NCBI RefSeq assembly: GCF_900291465.1
Contig: NZ_LT985808.1
Coordinates: forward strand, 1,932,575-1,996,574
Direction of reading: 5' to 3'
DNA: 64,000 nucleotides
From: Bacteroides sp. Marseille-P3684
GTDB taxonomy: Bacteria; Bacteroidota; Bacteroidia; Bacteroidales; Bacteroidaceae
Below are positions 53,253 to 61,343 of the stretch, piece after piece. Numbering within the stretch: the first letter of the stretch is position 1; each line of letters opens with the position of its first letter. A model generated the notes under the pieces. That model made no database searches. It saw only the letters and a program-made list of their open reading frames with translations, and was not told the origin of the DNA. Both the position numbers and the translations under genes were made by a program.

Positions 53253-54403
53253 AATACATCAATTAATTGTTCCAACTCTCCGGACGAGAGTGTTGCCGTC
53301 AGTGAAAAGCGCAGGCGCGAAGTACCCTCGGGCACTGTCGGCGGACGGACCGGCAGCACGTAGAAGCCTTTGCGTTGCAGTTCTTCGGCTTTCAGGACCG
53401 TCTCTTTGCTGGCTCCGACCAGCATGGGCACGATGTGACTTTCCGACGGACAGGCATATCCTTTCTCCTTCAGTGCCGTCCGCAGTTGCTCCGACAGGGT
53501 GGCGAGCCGTTTCCTGCGTTCGTTCATGTCCGGCAGCCGTTTCACGATGAACTCCGTCCAGGCCACGTTGAGCGGAGGCAGGGCGGTCGTGAAGATGAGT
53601 GTGCGCATCCGGTTGATCAGGTAGTTGCGGACGGGAAGGCTGCATGTCACATAGGCACCCACTGACGCGACCGCTTTCCCGAAGGTTCCACAGAGGAAGT
53701 CGATGCCCGGGATGCACGCCTGCTCTTCGGCTACTCCCAGTCCGTTCTGACCACGCACGCCGATGGCATGGGCTTCGTCGACATAGAGCATGGTTCCCGG
53801 GTAGCGTTGCTTCAGCTCGACCAGCTGTTGCAAGGGCGCCACATCGCCGTCCATGCTGAAGATGCTTTCCGTCACGATGAGGATGCGGTGAAAGTCTGCG
53901 TGATGTTTCTGCAACAAGGCTTCCAGCTGGGCATAGTCCTGATGCCTGAAGCGTATGCACTTGGCAGCAGAGAGACGGATGCCGTCAATCAGGCTGGCGT
54001 GCACCAGCTTGTCGGCAAGTATCAGCGTATGGGCATCCGCCACTGCCGGCAGGATACCGGTGTTCATGTGATAACCACTGCAGAACACCAGTGCCGCCTC
54101 TTTCCCGAAGCTTTCTGCCAGCAGACGTTCCAGCCTGTCGTGGACGGCGAAGTTCCCGGTCAGCAGACGGGACGAGGAGGAGGAGAGGAGGGAGTCTTCA
54201 GCTGACAGTTCCTCCATGAACGCTTTGCGCAGCGATTCGTCGGTAGCCAATCCCAGGTAGTCGTTTGACGACAGGTTCAGCATCGGCTGTTCTCCGGAAC
54301 GGACCCACCGTCCGAGATGTTCCACGGAAGGCAGTTGGCGGAAGTTCCCTTTCTCCCGCAGGATTTCCAAATCCCGGGTTAGCATCTGATCATTGTTCAT
54401 CAT
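53249..54403 (-). CDS. bioF: 8-amino-7-oxononanoate synthase
   Basis: PLP enzyme that condenses pimeloyl-ACP and alanine. The 384-residue protein has LNLSSNDYLGLATDESL, the region CSGYHMNTGILPAVAD, YVDEAHAIGVRGQNGLGV, and the PLP lysine in LCGTFGKAVASVGAY (about residue 240). I used the ATG at 54403; an upstream TTG at 54430 is in frame but lies inside bioA. The downstream start of bioG overlaps its stop by 4 bases. Confidence 0.95.
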   Translation of the reverse strand: MMNNDQMLTRDLEILREKGNFRQLPSVEHLGRWVRSGEQPMLNLSSNDYLGLATDESLRKAFMEELSAEDSLLSSSSSRLLTGNFAVHDRLERLLAESFGKEAALVFCSGYHMNTGILPAVADAHTLILADKLVHASLIDGIRLSAAKCIRFRHQDYAQLEALLQKHHADFHRILIVTESIFSMDGDVAPLQQLVELKQRYPGTMLYVDEAHAIGVRGQNGLGVAEEQACIPGIDFLCGTFGKAVASVGAYVTCSLPVRNYLINRMRTLIFTTALPPLNVAWTEFIVKRLPDMNERRKRLATLSEQLRTALKEKGYACPSESHIVPMLVGASKETVLKAEELQRKGFYVLPVRPPTVPEGTSRLRFSLTATLSSGELEQLIDVL

Positions 54404-54407
54404 ATCG

Positions 54408-55697
54408 TCAGTTTTTAATCTCGGAAACAATCTTTACCAGGGCTGTTGTCAGCTTGTGCAGTTCTGCCGGACGGATGACGAAGGGGGGCATCACATAGAC
54501 CAGCCGTCCGAAGGGACGCACCCAGACACCTTCCTCCACAAAGCGCCGTTGTATCCATGCCATGTCTACCGGCTGACGGGTTTCGATGACCCCGATGGCT
54601 CCCAATACCCGTACATCAGCTACCTGGGGCAAGCTCCGTGCCGGAGCCAGTTCCTCCTCCAGTTGCTGCTCGATGGCTTTTACCTTCTGTTGCCATCCGG
54701 ACGCCAGGAGCAGGTTGATGGAAGCACACGCGACAGAGCAGGCGAGCGGATTGCCCATGAAGGTCGGTCCGTGCATGAAAGCATGCGGTTCGTGGTCGGA
54801 TATGGTCGTGGCGACTTCATCGGTTGCCAGTACGGCAGAGAAGGTCATGTATCCTCCGGTCAGGGCTTTCCCGATGCACATGATGTCCGGTTCAATGCCG
54901 GCATGTTCCCAGGCAAACAGCTTTCCGGTGCGTCCGAAGCCCGTCGCTATTTCGTCAAAGATGAGCAAAAGCCCGTAACGGCGGCAGAGTGCGGCAGCTT
55001 CGCGCAGATACTGCGGATGGTAGAAGCGCATGCCTCCGGCTCCTTGTACGATGGGCTCGAGGATGAGGCCAGCCAGTTCGGCATGATGCTGCTCGATGAT
55101 GGCTTTTAAAGGCTCTATGTCCGTGCTGTCCCACGTTCCGTGAAAGCGGGATTGGGGAGCCGGAGCAAAGTGGCGCACCGGCAGGGCATTTCCGAAGAGG
55201 CTGTGCATGCCGGTGACCGGGTCGCATACGGACATGGCATTCCAGGTATCTCCATGATAGCCGGAGCGTATGGTGACGAAGTTGTTTTTCCGGGGGTTAC
55301 CCTTTGCAAACTGGTACTGGACCGCCATTTTCAAGGCGACCTCTACGGCAACTGAGCCACTGTCTGCATAAAAGATTTTCTGCATCGAGGGAGGGACAAT
55401 CTTCAGCAGCAACTTTCCCAGTTCAATGGCAGGGTCGTGCGTCAGTCCTCCGAACATGACGTGTGACATCCGGTGCAACTGTTCTTCGATGGCATGGTTC
55501 AGCACCGGATGGTTGTATCCGTGGACGGCACACCACCAGGAAGACATCCCTTCAATCAGTTCAGTCCCGTCGTCCAAGGTGATGGTGCAGCCTTTGGCAC
55601 TTTTCACTTTGTAGGTAGGCAACGGGTTTGTGGTAGAAGTATAAGGATGCCACAGGTGGTCGCGGTCAAAGGTATCACATTGATAATTATAACTCAT
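54408..55697 (-). CDS. bioA: Adenosylmethionine-8-amino-7-oxononanoate aminotransferase
   Basis: Transfers an amino group from SAM to make diaminopelargonic acid. The 429-residue class III aminotransferase has [19 protein letters not shown], the region [13 protein letters not shown]-type [38 protein letters not shown] and the PLP lysine in [16 protein letters not shown] (about residue 280). The WWC and Tyr residues typical of BioA versus other aminotransferases are present. It overlaps bioB by 11 bases and precedes bioF by 4. Confidence 0.96.
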   Translation of the reverse strand: MSYNYQCDTFDRDHLWHPYTSTTNPLPTYKVKSAKGCTITLDDGTELIEGMSSWWCAVHGYNHPVLNHAIEEQLHRMSHVMFGGLTHDPAIELGKLLLKIVPPSMQKIFYADSGSVAVEVALKMAVQYQFAKGNPRKNNFVTIRSGYHGDTWNAMSVCDPVTGMHSLFGNALPVRHFAPAPQSRFHGTWDSTDIEPLKAIIEQHHAELAGLILEPIVQGAGGMRFYHPQYLREAAALCRRYGLLLIFDEIATGFGRTGKLFAWEHAGIEPDIMCIGKALTGGYMTFSAVLATDEVATTISDHEPHAFMHGPTFMGNPLACSVACASINLLLASGWQQKVKAIEQQLEEELAPARSLPQVADVRVLGAIGVIETRQPVDMAWIQRRFVEEGVWVRPFGRLVYVMPPFVIRPAELHKLTTALVKIVSEIKN

Positions 55698-56643
55698 AAC
55701 CGATTTCTTTGATTCGTTGTTTATCCGTTTCGACGTCGGAGCCCAAGGTGGTGAGCATATCCCCGACGATTGCTGCGTTCATGCCGATCGTCAATGCTCG
55801 GCGCAATGTTTGTTCGTCGAGCTTTGCCCGTCCGCCGGCAAACCGTAGGTGAGCGGTGGGATGGATGAAGCGGAAGAAGGAAATGGTGCGCAGCAGTTCT
55901 TCCGACGATAACGGCTGCATGTCCTGTAGGGGAGTTCCCTTGATGGGCTGCAATATGTTAATCGGTATCGACTGTACCCCCAATCCGCGCAGGGAGAATG
56001 CCAGCTCGATGCGTTGCAGTTCCGTCTCTCCCATGCCGATGATACCTCCTGAGCAGATCTCCATGCCTGCCTGTTGGGCTGCCAGCAACGTTTCCCGTTT
56101 CTGCTGTTGGGTGTGCGTGGTGCACAGATGCGGAAAGTAGGAGGGGGCTGCCTCCAGGTTGCAATGATAGCGTGACACGCCGGCTTCGTGCAGCCGTTTC
56201 ATTTGTTGCTCTGACAGGAGTCCCAAGGATACGCAGACGGAAATGGAACAGCTCTGGCGGATGGCGCGTACCCGGTCGCAAATGGCATCCACTTCCTTAT
56301 CGGTCATCCGTTTGCCGCTTGTCACCAGTGAAAAACGTCCGACGCCATGCCGGGCATTCTCCTTGGCGTGTGTCACGCATTCTTCGACCGGCAGCAGTCC
56401 GTAGGTCTCCACACCGGTCCGGTGATGGGCCGACTGAGCGCACCATTTGCAATCTTCCGAGCATAACCCCGATTTTGCATTCACGATGGAACACATGTCA
56501 AATACCTTGGAGGCACACTTGGCTGTGATCTCCCGTGCCGCTTCAAACAGGCTCTCATTGTCTGTACAGGAAGCAAGTTCTTTCATTTCATCGAAGGTCA
56601 CCTGGTGCCCTTGCAATACCTTTTCTTTCAGTTCGTGTATCAT
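55687..56643 (-). CDS. bioB: Biotin synthase
   Basis: Radical-SAM enzyme that inserts sulfur into dethiobiotin. The 318-residue protein has the 4Fe-4S motif C61-x3-C65-x2-C68 in [16 protein letters not shown], the further Cys/Arg positions of the second cluster ([16 protein letters not shown]), and the C-terminal [16 protein letters not shown]. It begins only four bases after the stop of a small upstream ORF and directly behind a terminator-like hairpin, so its expression may be attenuated. First enzyme gene of the biotin operon. Confidence 0.97.
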   Translation of the reverse strand: MIHELKEKVLQGHQVTFDEMKELASCTDNESLFEAAREITAKCASKVFDMCSIVNAKSGLCSEDCKWCAQSAHHRTGVETYGLLPVEECVTHAKENARHGVGRFSLVTSGKRMTDKEVDAICDRVRAIRQSCSISVCVSLGLLSEQQMKRLHEAGVSRYHCNLEAAPSYFPHLCTTHTQQQKRETLLAAQQAGMEICSGGIIGMGETELQRIELAFSLRGLGVQSIPINILQPIKGTPLQDMQPLSSEELLRTISFFRFIHPTAHLRFAGGRAKLDEQTLRRALTIGMNAAIVGDMLTTLGSDVETDKQRIKEIGYEL

Positions 56644-56647
56644 AGTT

Positions 56648-57004
56648 CTAAAAACAAAAGAAGAGCAATACCGGAATCACTGTTGTTCCGATATTGCTCT
56701 TCTTATCCGACAAGTTATTAAAAAGACGTACCTTTCCCTCCTCTGAGACGGTCAGAGACGGGGATACAATTGTACATAAATCCATTTCATACAGCCAAAG
56801 TCTGCATTCATCGGCCTCTTCCGGCGGTAACGTATCCGTTTCATCCGTCTTGTTCTTCCGGTTTAGACAAGGCTTGTCCAGCCATCCGGTTTTGGTGAGC
56901 GAAGCTTCGGCGATGCTCTTGCACACATGTCCGATGGTCACGTGTTTGCCCAAGCTTGCAAAGATGGCATAGCCCTTCCGGCTCCATTGACGGAATCGAA
57001 TCAT
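56648..57004 (-). CDS. Small protein upstream of bioB, unknown function
   Basis: An open frame of 118 residues from the ATG at 57004 (MIRFRQWSRKGYAIFASLGK); an earlier ATG at 57037 is less likely because it falls at the predicted transcription start. The N-terminal MIRFRQWSRKxYAxF pattern resembles, from memory, short unannotated proteins found repeatedly in Bacteroides; I cannot name a function. The last 17 or so codons run through the hairpin at 56658-56704, and its TAG stop lies in the T-rich tract four bases before the bioB ATG. It may act as a translated leader controlling bioB, or be an ordinary small protein. Confidence 0.6.
   Translation of the reverse strand: MIRFRQWSRKGYAIFASLGKHVTIGHVCKSIAEASLTKTGWLDKPCLNRKNKTDETDTLPPEEADECRLWLYEMDLCTIVSPSLTVSEEGKVRLFNNLSDKKSNIGTTVIPVLLFFCF
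56658..56704 (-). terminator. Terminator-like hairpin before bioB
   Basis: On the minus strand AAGAAGAGCAATA and TATTGCTCTTCTT pair, extended by CGGAA/TTCCG with a one-base bulge, followed by TTTTGTTTTT. It lies inside the end of the small ORF and 15 bases before bioB. Confidence 0.75.
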
Positions 57005-57042
57005 GCGATTTTTATGGGATGGATTTTGGCTGTGCATGGTTG

Positions 57043-57050
57043 CAAAGATA
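57043..57050 (-). promoter_or_regulatory. -7 box of the biotin operon
   Basis: Reads TATCTTTG on the minus strand; transcription would start near 57036 and run through the small ORF and hairpin into bioB. Confidence 0.65.
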
Positions 57051-57210
57051 GGGAATAATGCTATATGCGCAACTAATTTGCTCCTGATTTTGAAACGTAA
57101 ATGTAAACGAACCTTTTAAATATAGACTCTATGGAAGGATGTTTTGTTAAATGATGTTGTATAATTGCATTTCGTTTGAACCTTTCTTGCAGGAATGGTT
57201 GAAATGAGCT

Positions 57211-57218
57211 TATCTTTG
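57211..57218 (+). promoter_or_regulatory. -7 box of candidate small RNA
   Basis: TATCTTTG with TTGC 21 bases upstream (57186-57189). Confidence 0.6.
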
Positions 57219-57224
57219 CAGTGT

Positions 57225-57284
57225 GTTTTTCATAGTATTAGATTTAAGGTTAACAAAGGTTGGGCTCAGCGGAGCCCTTTTTTA
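57225..57284 (+). ncRNA. Candidate small RNA with promoter and terminator
   Basis: A predicted transcript of about 60 bases begins after the -7 box at 57211-57218, has an unstructured AT-rich segment (CATAGTATTAGATTTAAGG, TTAACAAAGG) and ends in the hairpin GGGCTC-AGCG-GAGCCC with six T (57262-57283). No credible reading frame fits. The segment looks familiar from other Bacteroides intergenic regions, but I cannot confirm this without a search. Confidence 0.6.
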
Positions 57285-57480
57285 TTGCCCCTATCCTGCG
57301 TCGTTTCATTGTTTTTCTGCTTGCTTTATTCATTCTTTCTGGCTTTCCGTCCAGGAGTCTGTCTCTCCGTTATGCGCCCTTGGAATTTCCTTCTTGAGCA
57401 AGTGCCGGCCATCCTCTTGCGCATCTCCCGACTGCCATTCTCTGTAAACCTCTGTCACACCGTGCTTAAGTCCGGTTTTG

Positions 57481-57562
57481 GAGATGCGCATCTCCTTGCC
57501 ACTCTTTTGCGCAAAGCGATACCGGGGAGATGGGCATCTCGCCACGAGGAGACGAGCATCTC
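57481..57562. repeat. Cluster of GAGATGnGCATCTC palindromes
   Basis: GAGATGCGCATCTC (57481-57494), GAGATGGGCATCTC (57527-57540) and GAGACGAGCATCTC (57549-57562), with TTTTGCGCAAA in between. A forward frame spans 57195-57614 but shows no protein-like pattern. The gene-free stretch 57285-57669 otherwise holds nothing clear. Confidence 0.55.
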
Positions 57563-57669
57563 GTTATCAGGAGAAGCGCAAGGTGTCGATTGTTGTATGT
57601 TGCTCCTTGATTGATAAGAATATTCCGAGAATATCTCAAGCCGAGGAGTAATTCTAGCGTAAGATGTGT

Positions 57670-58917
57670 TTAGCTCAATTTATGGATGATGAGTCCGGAG
57701 CGAAGTTTGGGTTCAAACCAAGTGGTCTTCGGCGGCATGATGTTGCCCGTGTCTGCGATGTCCATGATTTGTTTCATGGTGACAGGATAGAGAGCCAATG
57801 CCATCTTCATTTCTCCGCTGTCCACACGACGTTTCAGCTCACCCAATCCGCGGATACCGCCCACGAAGTCGATGCGCTTGTCGGAACGAAGGTCCTTGAT
57901 TCCTAAAATCTTGTCGAGAATCAGGTTGGACGAGATAGTGACATCCAATACCCCAATCGGGTCGTTGTCATCGTATGTACCTTCTTTAGCCGTCAGGCTG
58001 TACCACTTGCCTTCCAGATAGAGTGAGAAGTTGTGCAACTTGTTCGGCCGATATTCAGCTTCACCTTTTTCTTCTACCACGAAGTTCTCGCGCAGGGCAT
58101 CAAGGAACTGGGCAGCCGTCAATCCGTTCAGGTCTTTCACGACGCGGTTGTAGTCGATGATGGTCAGCTGATTGGCGGGGAAACATACCGCCATGAAGTA
58201 GTTGTACTCTTCGTCTCCTTTGTGATTGGGATTTTGTTTTGCCTTCTCGGCACCCACCAAGGCAGCTGCAGCCGAACGGTGGTGTCCGTCAGCAATGTAA
58301 AGTGCCGGCATAGCAGCGAAAGCTTTGGTGATAGCCTGGATGTCATCCTCCTTGTCGATAATCCAGAATTTGTGTCCGAATCCGTCAATCGGGGCGATGA
58401 AGTCATATACCGGTTCCTGAGCGGTGTAACGTGCCACGATGGCATCCAATTCGGAATTGTCGGGATAGGCAAAGAACACCGGTTCGATGTTGGCATTGTT
58501 CACACGGACGTGTTTCATGCGGTCTTCTTCCTTGTCACGGCGGGTCAGCTCATGCTTCTTGATGACTCCGTTCAGATAATCGTCCACGTATGCGCAAACC
58601 ACCAGACCATACTGTGTCTTGCCGTTCATGGTCTGTGCGTAGATGTAGTAGTTTTCTTTCTTGTCTTGTACCAGCCAACCTTTGTCCTGGAACTTCTGGA
58701 AGTTTTCGGCAGCCTTGGCATAGACACGGGGATCATGCTCGTCCGTGCCAACGGGGAAATCTATTTCAGGTTTGATGATGTGGTAGAGCGACTTTTCATT
58801 GCCTTCAGCCTCTTTGCGTGCTTCTTCTGAATTGAGCACGTCATACGGGCGTGATTCTACTTGCTCCACATATTCTTTCGGGGGACGAATACCTTTGAAA
58901 GGTTTTACAATAGCCAT
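57670..58917 (-). CDS. DUF1015 family protein
   Basis: A 415-residue cytoplasmic protein of unknown biochemical function. The N-terminus PFKGIRPPKEYVEQVESRPYD and the motif ADGHHRSAAAALVGAEKAKQ (about residues 222-241) are diagnostic of DUF1015; the C-terminus KRRVDSGEMKMALALYPVTM and MPPKTTWFEPKLRSGLIIHK is also typical. The family is often next to serA and serC in Bacteroidales and other anaerobes, as here, which suggests a link with serine metabolism (serine kinase activity has been proposed for related SbnI/SerK proteins). Last gene of the serC-serA-DUF1015 run. Confidence 0.92.
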   Translation of the reverse strand: MAIVKPFKGIRPPKEYVEQVESRPYDVLNSEEARKEAEGNEKSLYHIIKPEIDFPVGTDEHDPRVYAKAAENFQKFQDKGWLVQDKKENYYIYAQTMNGKTQYGLVVCAYVDDYLNGVIKKHELTRRDKEEDRMKHVRVNNANIEPVFFAYPDNSELDAIVARYTAQEPVYDFIAPIDGFGHKFWIIDKEDDIQAITKAFAAMPALYIADGHHRSAAAALVGAEKAKQNPNHKGDEEYNYFMAVCFPANQLTIIDYNRVVKDLNGLTAAQFLDALRENFVVEEKGEAEYRPNKLHNFSLYLEGKWYSLTAKEGTYDDNDPIGVLDVTISSNLILDKILGIKDLRSDKRIDFVGGIRGLGELKRRVDSGEMKMALALYPVTMKQIMDIADTGNIMPPKTTWFEPKLRSGLIIHKLS

Positions 58918-58974
58918 AGTAAAATAGAGTTTTGAGAGTTAGGGATTATGTTAAAGGAAGGGTACCTGTAGGCA

Positions 58975-59034
58975 AAAATAAACACAGAGACTCATTGACT
59001 TCGGATGATATTCCAGTCTTTGTGTCTCTGTGTT
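58975..59034 (-). terminator. Hairpin between serA and the DUF1015 gene
   Basis: On the minus strand AACACAGAGAC pairs with GTCTCTGTGTT around a loop of about 32 bases, followed by TATTTTT. It may stop part of the serC-serA transcript. Confidence 0.7.
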
Positions 59035-59069
59035 CATCAGTTCCATTATAGTACCCTTTCACTAAATGT

Positions 59070-59990
59070 TTACTTGTTCACGCGGAACTTCTCGCAACCG
59101 TCCTTGATGAAGCCTACGATTTGCTTGGCAGCAGCGATACCTGCGTTAATATTGGCTTCCGCAGTCTGGGCACCCATCTTCTTCGGGGTCGAGAAGTAAC
59201 GTCCGGCAAATTTGGTTGCAAATTCTTCATTAGCTACCGGCATGATATCGGTGATGTATTTGATATCCGCACGTTCTTCCATCAGTTTGATAAGCTCTGC
59301 TTCATTGATGACTTCCTTGCGTGCAGTGTTCACCAGGATAGCTCCCTTGGGCATCTGATTTACCAAAGCGTAGTTGATGGAGTTCTTGGTCTCAGCGGTT
59401 GCCGGGATGTGCAAGGATACGATGTTGCAGGTCTTGTAAAGTTCTTCCACAGAATCAACAGCTTTTACACCAGCTTCCTCAATGGCAGCCTTCGGGCAAT
59501 AAGCATCGTAGGCATAAACCTCCATGCCAAAGCCTTTAGCGATGCGTGCCACGTTGCGGCCGACATTTCCAAATGCATGGATACCAAGTTTCTTGCCTTT
59601 CAACTCTGTTCCGGAAGTACCGTTGTAGAAGTTGCGTACGGCATAAACCAACAAACCGAACACAAGTTCGGCCACAGCGTTGGAGTTTTGTCCCGGCGTG
59701 TTCATCACGCATACACCATGTGCAGTAGCGGCAGCGAGGTCAACATTGTCATAACCGGCACCGGCACGTACCACGATTTTCAGTTCCTTGGCAGCATCGA
59801 ATACCTCAGCATCAATCACATCGCTACGGATAATCAGTGCATTGGCATCTTTCACAGCTTCCAACAATTTGGCTTTCTCTCCGTATTTTTCCAACAATAC
59901 GAGTTCATAACCTGCGGCTTCAATCTCTTTACGGATGCCGTCTACAGCCACTTTGGCAAACGGCTTATCAGTTGCTACTAATACTTTCAT
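59070..59990 (-). CDS. serA: D-3-phosphoglycerate dehydrogenase, short form
   Basis: NAD-dependent first step of serine synthesis. At 306 residues it has the substrate-binding and nucleotide-binding domains only (GIHAFGNVGRNVARIAKGFG, about residues 135-154, then VSLHIPATAETKNSINYAL, and VNTARKEVINEAEL), with no ACT regulatory domain, so feedback by serine through ACT is not expected. The catalytic Arg region (VRAGAGYDNVDLAAAT) is present; the usual C-terminal His motif region is less clear. It lies between serC and the DUF1015 gene. Confidence 0.94.
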   Translation of the reverse strand: MKVLVATDKPFAKVAVDGIRKEIEAAGYELVLLEKYGEKAKLLEAVKDANALIIRSDVIDAEVFDAAKELKIVVRAGAGYDNVDLAAATAHGVCVMNTPGQNSNAVAELVFGLLVYAVRNFYNGTSGTELKGKKLGIHAFGNVGRNVARIAKGFGMEVYAYDAYCPKAAIEEAGVKAVDSVEELYKTCNIVSLHIPATAETKNSINYALVNQMPKGAILVNTARKEVINEAELIKLMEERADIKYITDIMPVANEEFATKFAGRYFSTPKKMGAQTAEANINAGIAAAKQIVGFIKDGCEKFRVNK

Positions 59991-60023
59991 AAGAAGACTT
60001 TTTTAATGAAGAATTTAAGAATA

Positions 60024-60067
60024 AGGAGTGAAGAATGACAGTTTGTTCTCGGTCACTCTTCACTCCT
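60024..60067 (-). repeat. Hairpin between serC and serA
   Basis: On the minus strand AGGAGTGAAGA pairs perfectly with TCTTCACTCCT around a 22-base loop that itself has GTGAC/GTCAT pairing. No T-run; may protect or process the mRNA. Confidence 0.6.
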
Positions 60068-60075
60068 CACAATGA

Positions 60076-61146
60076 TTAATGTGCCTTTTCAAACTCTTGC
60101 ATGCACTCTACCAGCGCTTTCACGCTCTCCAACGGCATGGCGTTGTAGCAGGAAGCACGGAATCCACCTACGGAACGGTGTCCCTTGATACCTACCATAC
60201 CACGTTCGGTAGCAAATTTCAAGAAGTCAGCTTCGAGTTCTTTGTATTCGTCTTTCATCACGAAGCAAATGTTCATGTATGAGCGGTCTTCTTCACAGGT
60301 TACTGTGCCACGGAAGAGACGGTTGCGGTCGATTTCACCATAAAGCATTTCAGCACGTGCTTTGGCACGACGTTGCATTTCTTCTACGCCACCTTGGGCT
60401 TTCAGCCAGCGCAAAGTCAACATGGCAGAATAGATAGGCAGTACAGGAGGTGTATTGAACATGGAGCCACCGTCGATATGGGTCTGGTAGTTCAGCATTG
60501 TCGGGATGGTACGGCTGACTTTGCCTACGGCATCGTTTTTCACAATCACGAAGGTCACACCGGCAGGAGCCAGGTTCTTCTGTGCACCACCGTATATGCA
60601 GATATACTTGCTGATATCAACCGGGCGGGAGAAGATGTCGGACGACATGTCGGCAATCATGGGAATCGGACTGTCGAGGTCCTTATGAAGTTCAGTACCA
60701 AAGATGGTATTGTTCGTTGTTACATGGAAATAGTCAGCATCGGTCGGGATGACAAAGTCTTTGGGGATATACGTAAAGTTGTCGGCTGCTGAAGAGGCCA
60801 CTTCTACCACTTCACCGAAGTTCTTAGCTTCTTTGATAGCCTTCTTTGACCATGTACCTGTGTTCAGGTAAGCTGCTTTCTTTTCGAGGAAGTTGTAAGG
60901 AACCATACAGAATTCCAAGCTGGCACCACCACCCAAGAATAATACTGAATAGCCTTCGGGAATCTGAAGAATTTCTTTAAACAATGCAACGGCTTCATCA
61001 ACGACTGGCTGGAAGTCTTTTGCACGGTGACTAATCTCCAGAATAGAGAGTCCTCCTCCATGGAAGTCCAACACTGCTTGAGCTGTTTGCTCGATTACTT
61101 CACGAGGTAAAATAGACGGTCCCGCATTGAAATTATGCTTTTTCAT
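60076..61146 (-). CDS. serC: Phosphoserine aminotransferase
   Basis: PLP-dependent second step of serine synthesis. The 356-residue protein has the N-terminus [34 protein letters not shown], the region [17 protein letters not shown], the PLP lysine in [20 protein letters not shown] (about residue 193) and the C-terminal [20 protein letters not shown]. The frame is open to 61194, but the ATG at 61146 gives the standard N-terminus. It leads a minus-strand run with serA and the DUF1015 gene. Confidence 0.97.
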   Translation of the reverse strand: MKKHNFNAGPSILPREVIEQTAQAVLDFHGGGLSILEISHRAKDFQPVVDEAVALFKEILQIPEGYSVLFLGGGASLEFCMVPYNFLEKKAAYLNTGTWSKKAIKEAKNFGEVVEVASSAADNFTYIPKDFVIPTDADYFHVTTNNTIFGTELHKDLDSPIPMIADMSSDIFSRPVDISKYICIYGGAQKNLAPAGVTFVIVKNDAVGKVSRTIPTMLNYQTHIDGGSMFNTPPVLPIYSAMLTLRWLKAQGGVEEMQRRAKARAEMLYGEIDRNRLFRGTVTCEEDRSYMNICFVMKDEYKELEADFLKFATERGMVGIKGHRSVGGFRASCYNAMPLESVKALVECMQEFEKAH

Positions 61147-61191
61147 TTGATATAAGTTTTGGTTAATACTGTTTGTTATAATGTCGTGATG

Positions 61192-61199
61192 CAAATTTA
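61192..61199 (-). promoter_or_regulatory. -7 box of the serC operon
   Basis: Reads TAAATTTG on the minus strand, about 45 bases from the serC start. Confidence 0.6.
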
Positions 61200-61343
61200 C
61201 ACATTATTATTCAGCTTACAACTTTTTTAGTAGAAAAGTGACATTTGGAGCTATATTTAATCTAAATGATATAATATTGAGCTAAATGGATGACACTTTG
61301 ACACTTTGATAACGGGAAAGCAGGCTTATTTATACAAATACTA

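Noticed and set aside
55687-57050. BirA/BioR or biotin riboswitch control of the biotin operon
   Set aside because: No recognisable BirA operator palindrome or known biotin aptamer; the only structure seen is the hairpin before bioB.
57195-57614. Plus-strand ORF of 139 codons between the biotin and DUF1015 genes
   Set aside because: It starts before the candidate small RNA, crosses its terminator and a palindrome cluster, and its translation has no protein-like pattern; Ser/Leu/Cys-rich composition typical of chance frames.
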